From: Lepidostoma basale
Taxonomy: Eukaryota > Arthropoda > Insecta > Trichoptera > Lepidostomatidae
Length of the DNA: 64,000 nucleotides
Direction of reading: 5' to 3'
Assembly: GCA_022606425.2 (NCBI GenBank)
Contig: JAHDVF020000675.1
Coordinates: forward strand, 186,001-250,000
Positions 63,761 to 64,000 of this stretch are shown here, in pieces. Within the stretch, counting starts at the first letter, position 1, and each line of letters opens with the position of its first letter. The translations under genes and the position numbers were made by a program. Under the pieces are notes generated by a model. It had not been told where the DNA came from. It was given only the letters and a program-made list of their open reading frames with translations, and did not search any database.

Positions 63761-63973
63761 CCGACTGCCAGACCAAAGGTCCCGGGTTTGATCCCTGCGA
63801 CGGCAGTGTGATTGTCAAACTGTCTTTGATTTCGTGTAGAATTCACGTGAAAATAAAATGGCGTAATACTAGCTACTTATCACATGTCACGAGAATCAAT
63901 ATATAATATTAACTAAATCAAATGGTATAGGTATAGTGATTGGACTCAATCGAACTATTGTATTAAAAAAAAT
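63761..63973 (+). repeat. tRNA-SINE copy, nearly complete body
   Basis: Starts in the tRNA-like part (CGACTGCCAGACCAAAGGTC), with B box GGTTTGATCC (one change). Body: GTGTGATTGTCAAACTGTCT, GAATTCACGTGAAAATAAAA, CTTATCACATGTCACGAGAA, GGACTCAATCGAACTATTGT, then a run of A. The A-box end is missing. Confidence 0.8.
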
Positions 63974-64000
63974 ATTGATCATTTTTTATTTTTTATTATC

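Overview
This 64 kb window looks like AT-rich nuclear DNA from an insect. Lepidoptera is the best guess; a beetle or another insect cannot be excluded. The evidence is the tail ends of several LINE families, mariner (DD34D) transposase remnants with TA-flanked inverted repeats, hAT MITEs with 8-bp duplications, a tRNA-derived SINE, and splice signals with T-rich 3' ends. There is no bacterial-style gene packing, and the rRNA or tRNA gene and CRISPR array classes are absent. Nearly all open reading frames are decayed transposon fragments or chance ORFs.

Host gene. Two short minus-strand pieces look like real exons of a gene with very large introns. One is a 69-nt exon at 46715-46647, with branch point, acceptor, start codon and a GTAAGT donor. 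The other is a signal-peptide exon at 31856-31796, with a GTAAGT donor. Both end in phase 1. The rest of the window would then be intron or flank. The gene's identity is not recognisable.

Repeat layout. (1) LINE family A is the dominant LINE: at least 20 5'-truncated copies ending in (TTAG)n, with a sister subfamily A2 ending in (TTG)n. Other LINE C-termini (called B, C, D, E, CR1-like and Jockey-like here) occur at 1.7, 7.4, 11.6, 14.5, 16.9, 21.6-22.4, 28.3-30.5, 38.7, 51.4, 60.2 and 63.5 kb. (2) A 1285-bp mariner lies at 26998-28282, with perfect 31-bp ends; its transposase is broken by one stop and one frameshift. A more decayed mariner lies near 54 kb. (3) Two hAT MITEs, several foldback elements, a tRNA-SINE in four copies, and a composite element made of two facing LINE A 3' ends in three copies.

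Most interesting signal. At least nine otherwise unrelated repeat families (HH-a to HH-h plus the large family G) share one layout: a CTGANGA-like box, one extra A or T, a 4-6 bp stem whose sequence differs from family to family but stays paired, then GAAA(C), a few bases and GTC, GTT or GTA. This is close to the core of a hammerhead ribozyme (CUGANGA, stem II, GAAA, NUH). In most two-armed copies the motifs sit in inverted arms with their CTGANGA sides inward. Penelope-like retroelements are known to carry hammerhead motifs in their pseudo-LTRs, so the families may be non-autonomous Penelope-like or retrozyme-like elements. The extra nucleotide and very short stem III are not canonical, and self-cleavage is untested. 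No Penelope RT or GIY-YIG gene is visible here.

The elements are nested in each other (LINE tails in HH elements, a poly-A retrocopy splitting one hammerhead-like motif, a LINE dimer inside an HH-a hairpin), which allows relative dating within the window.
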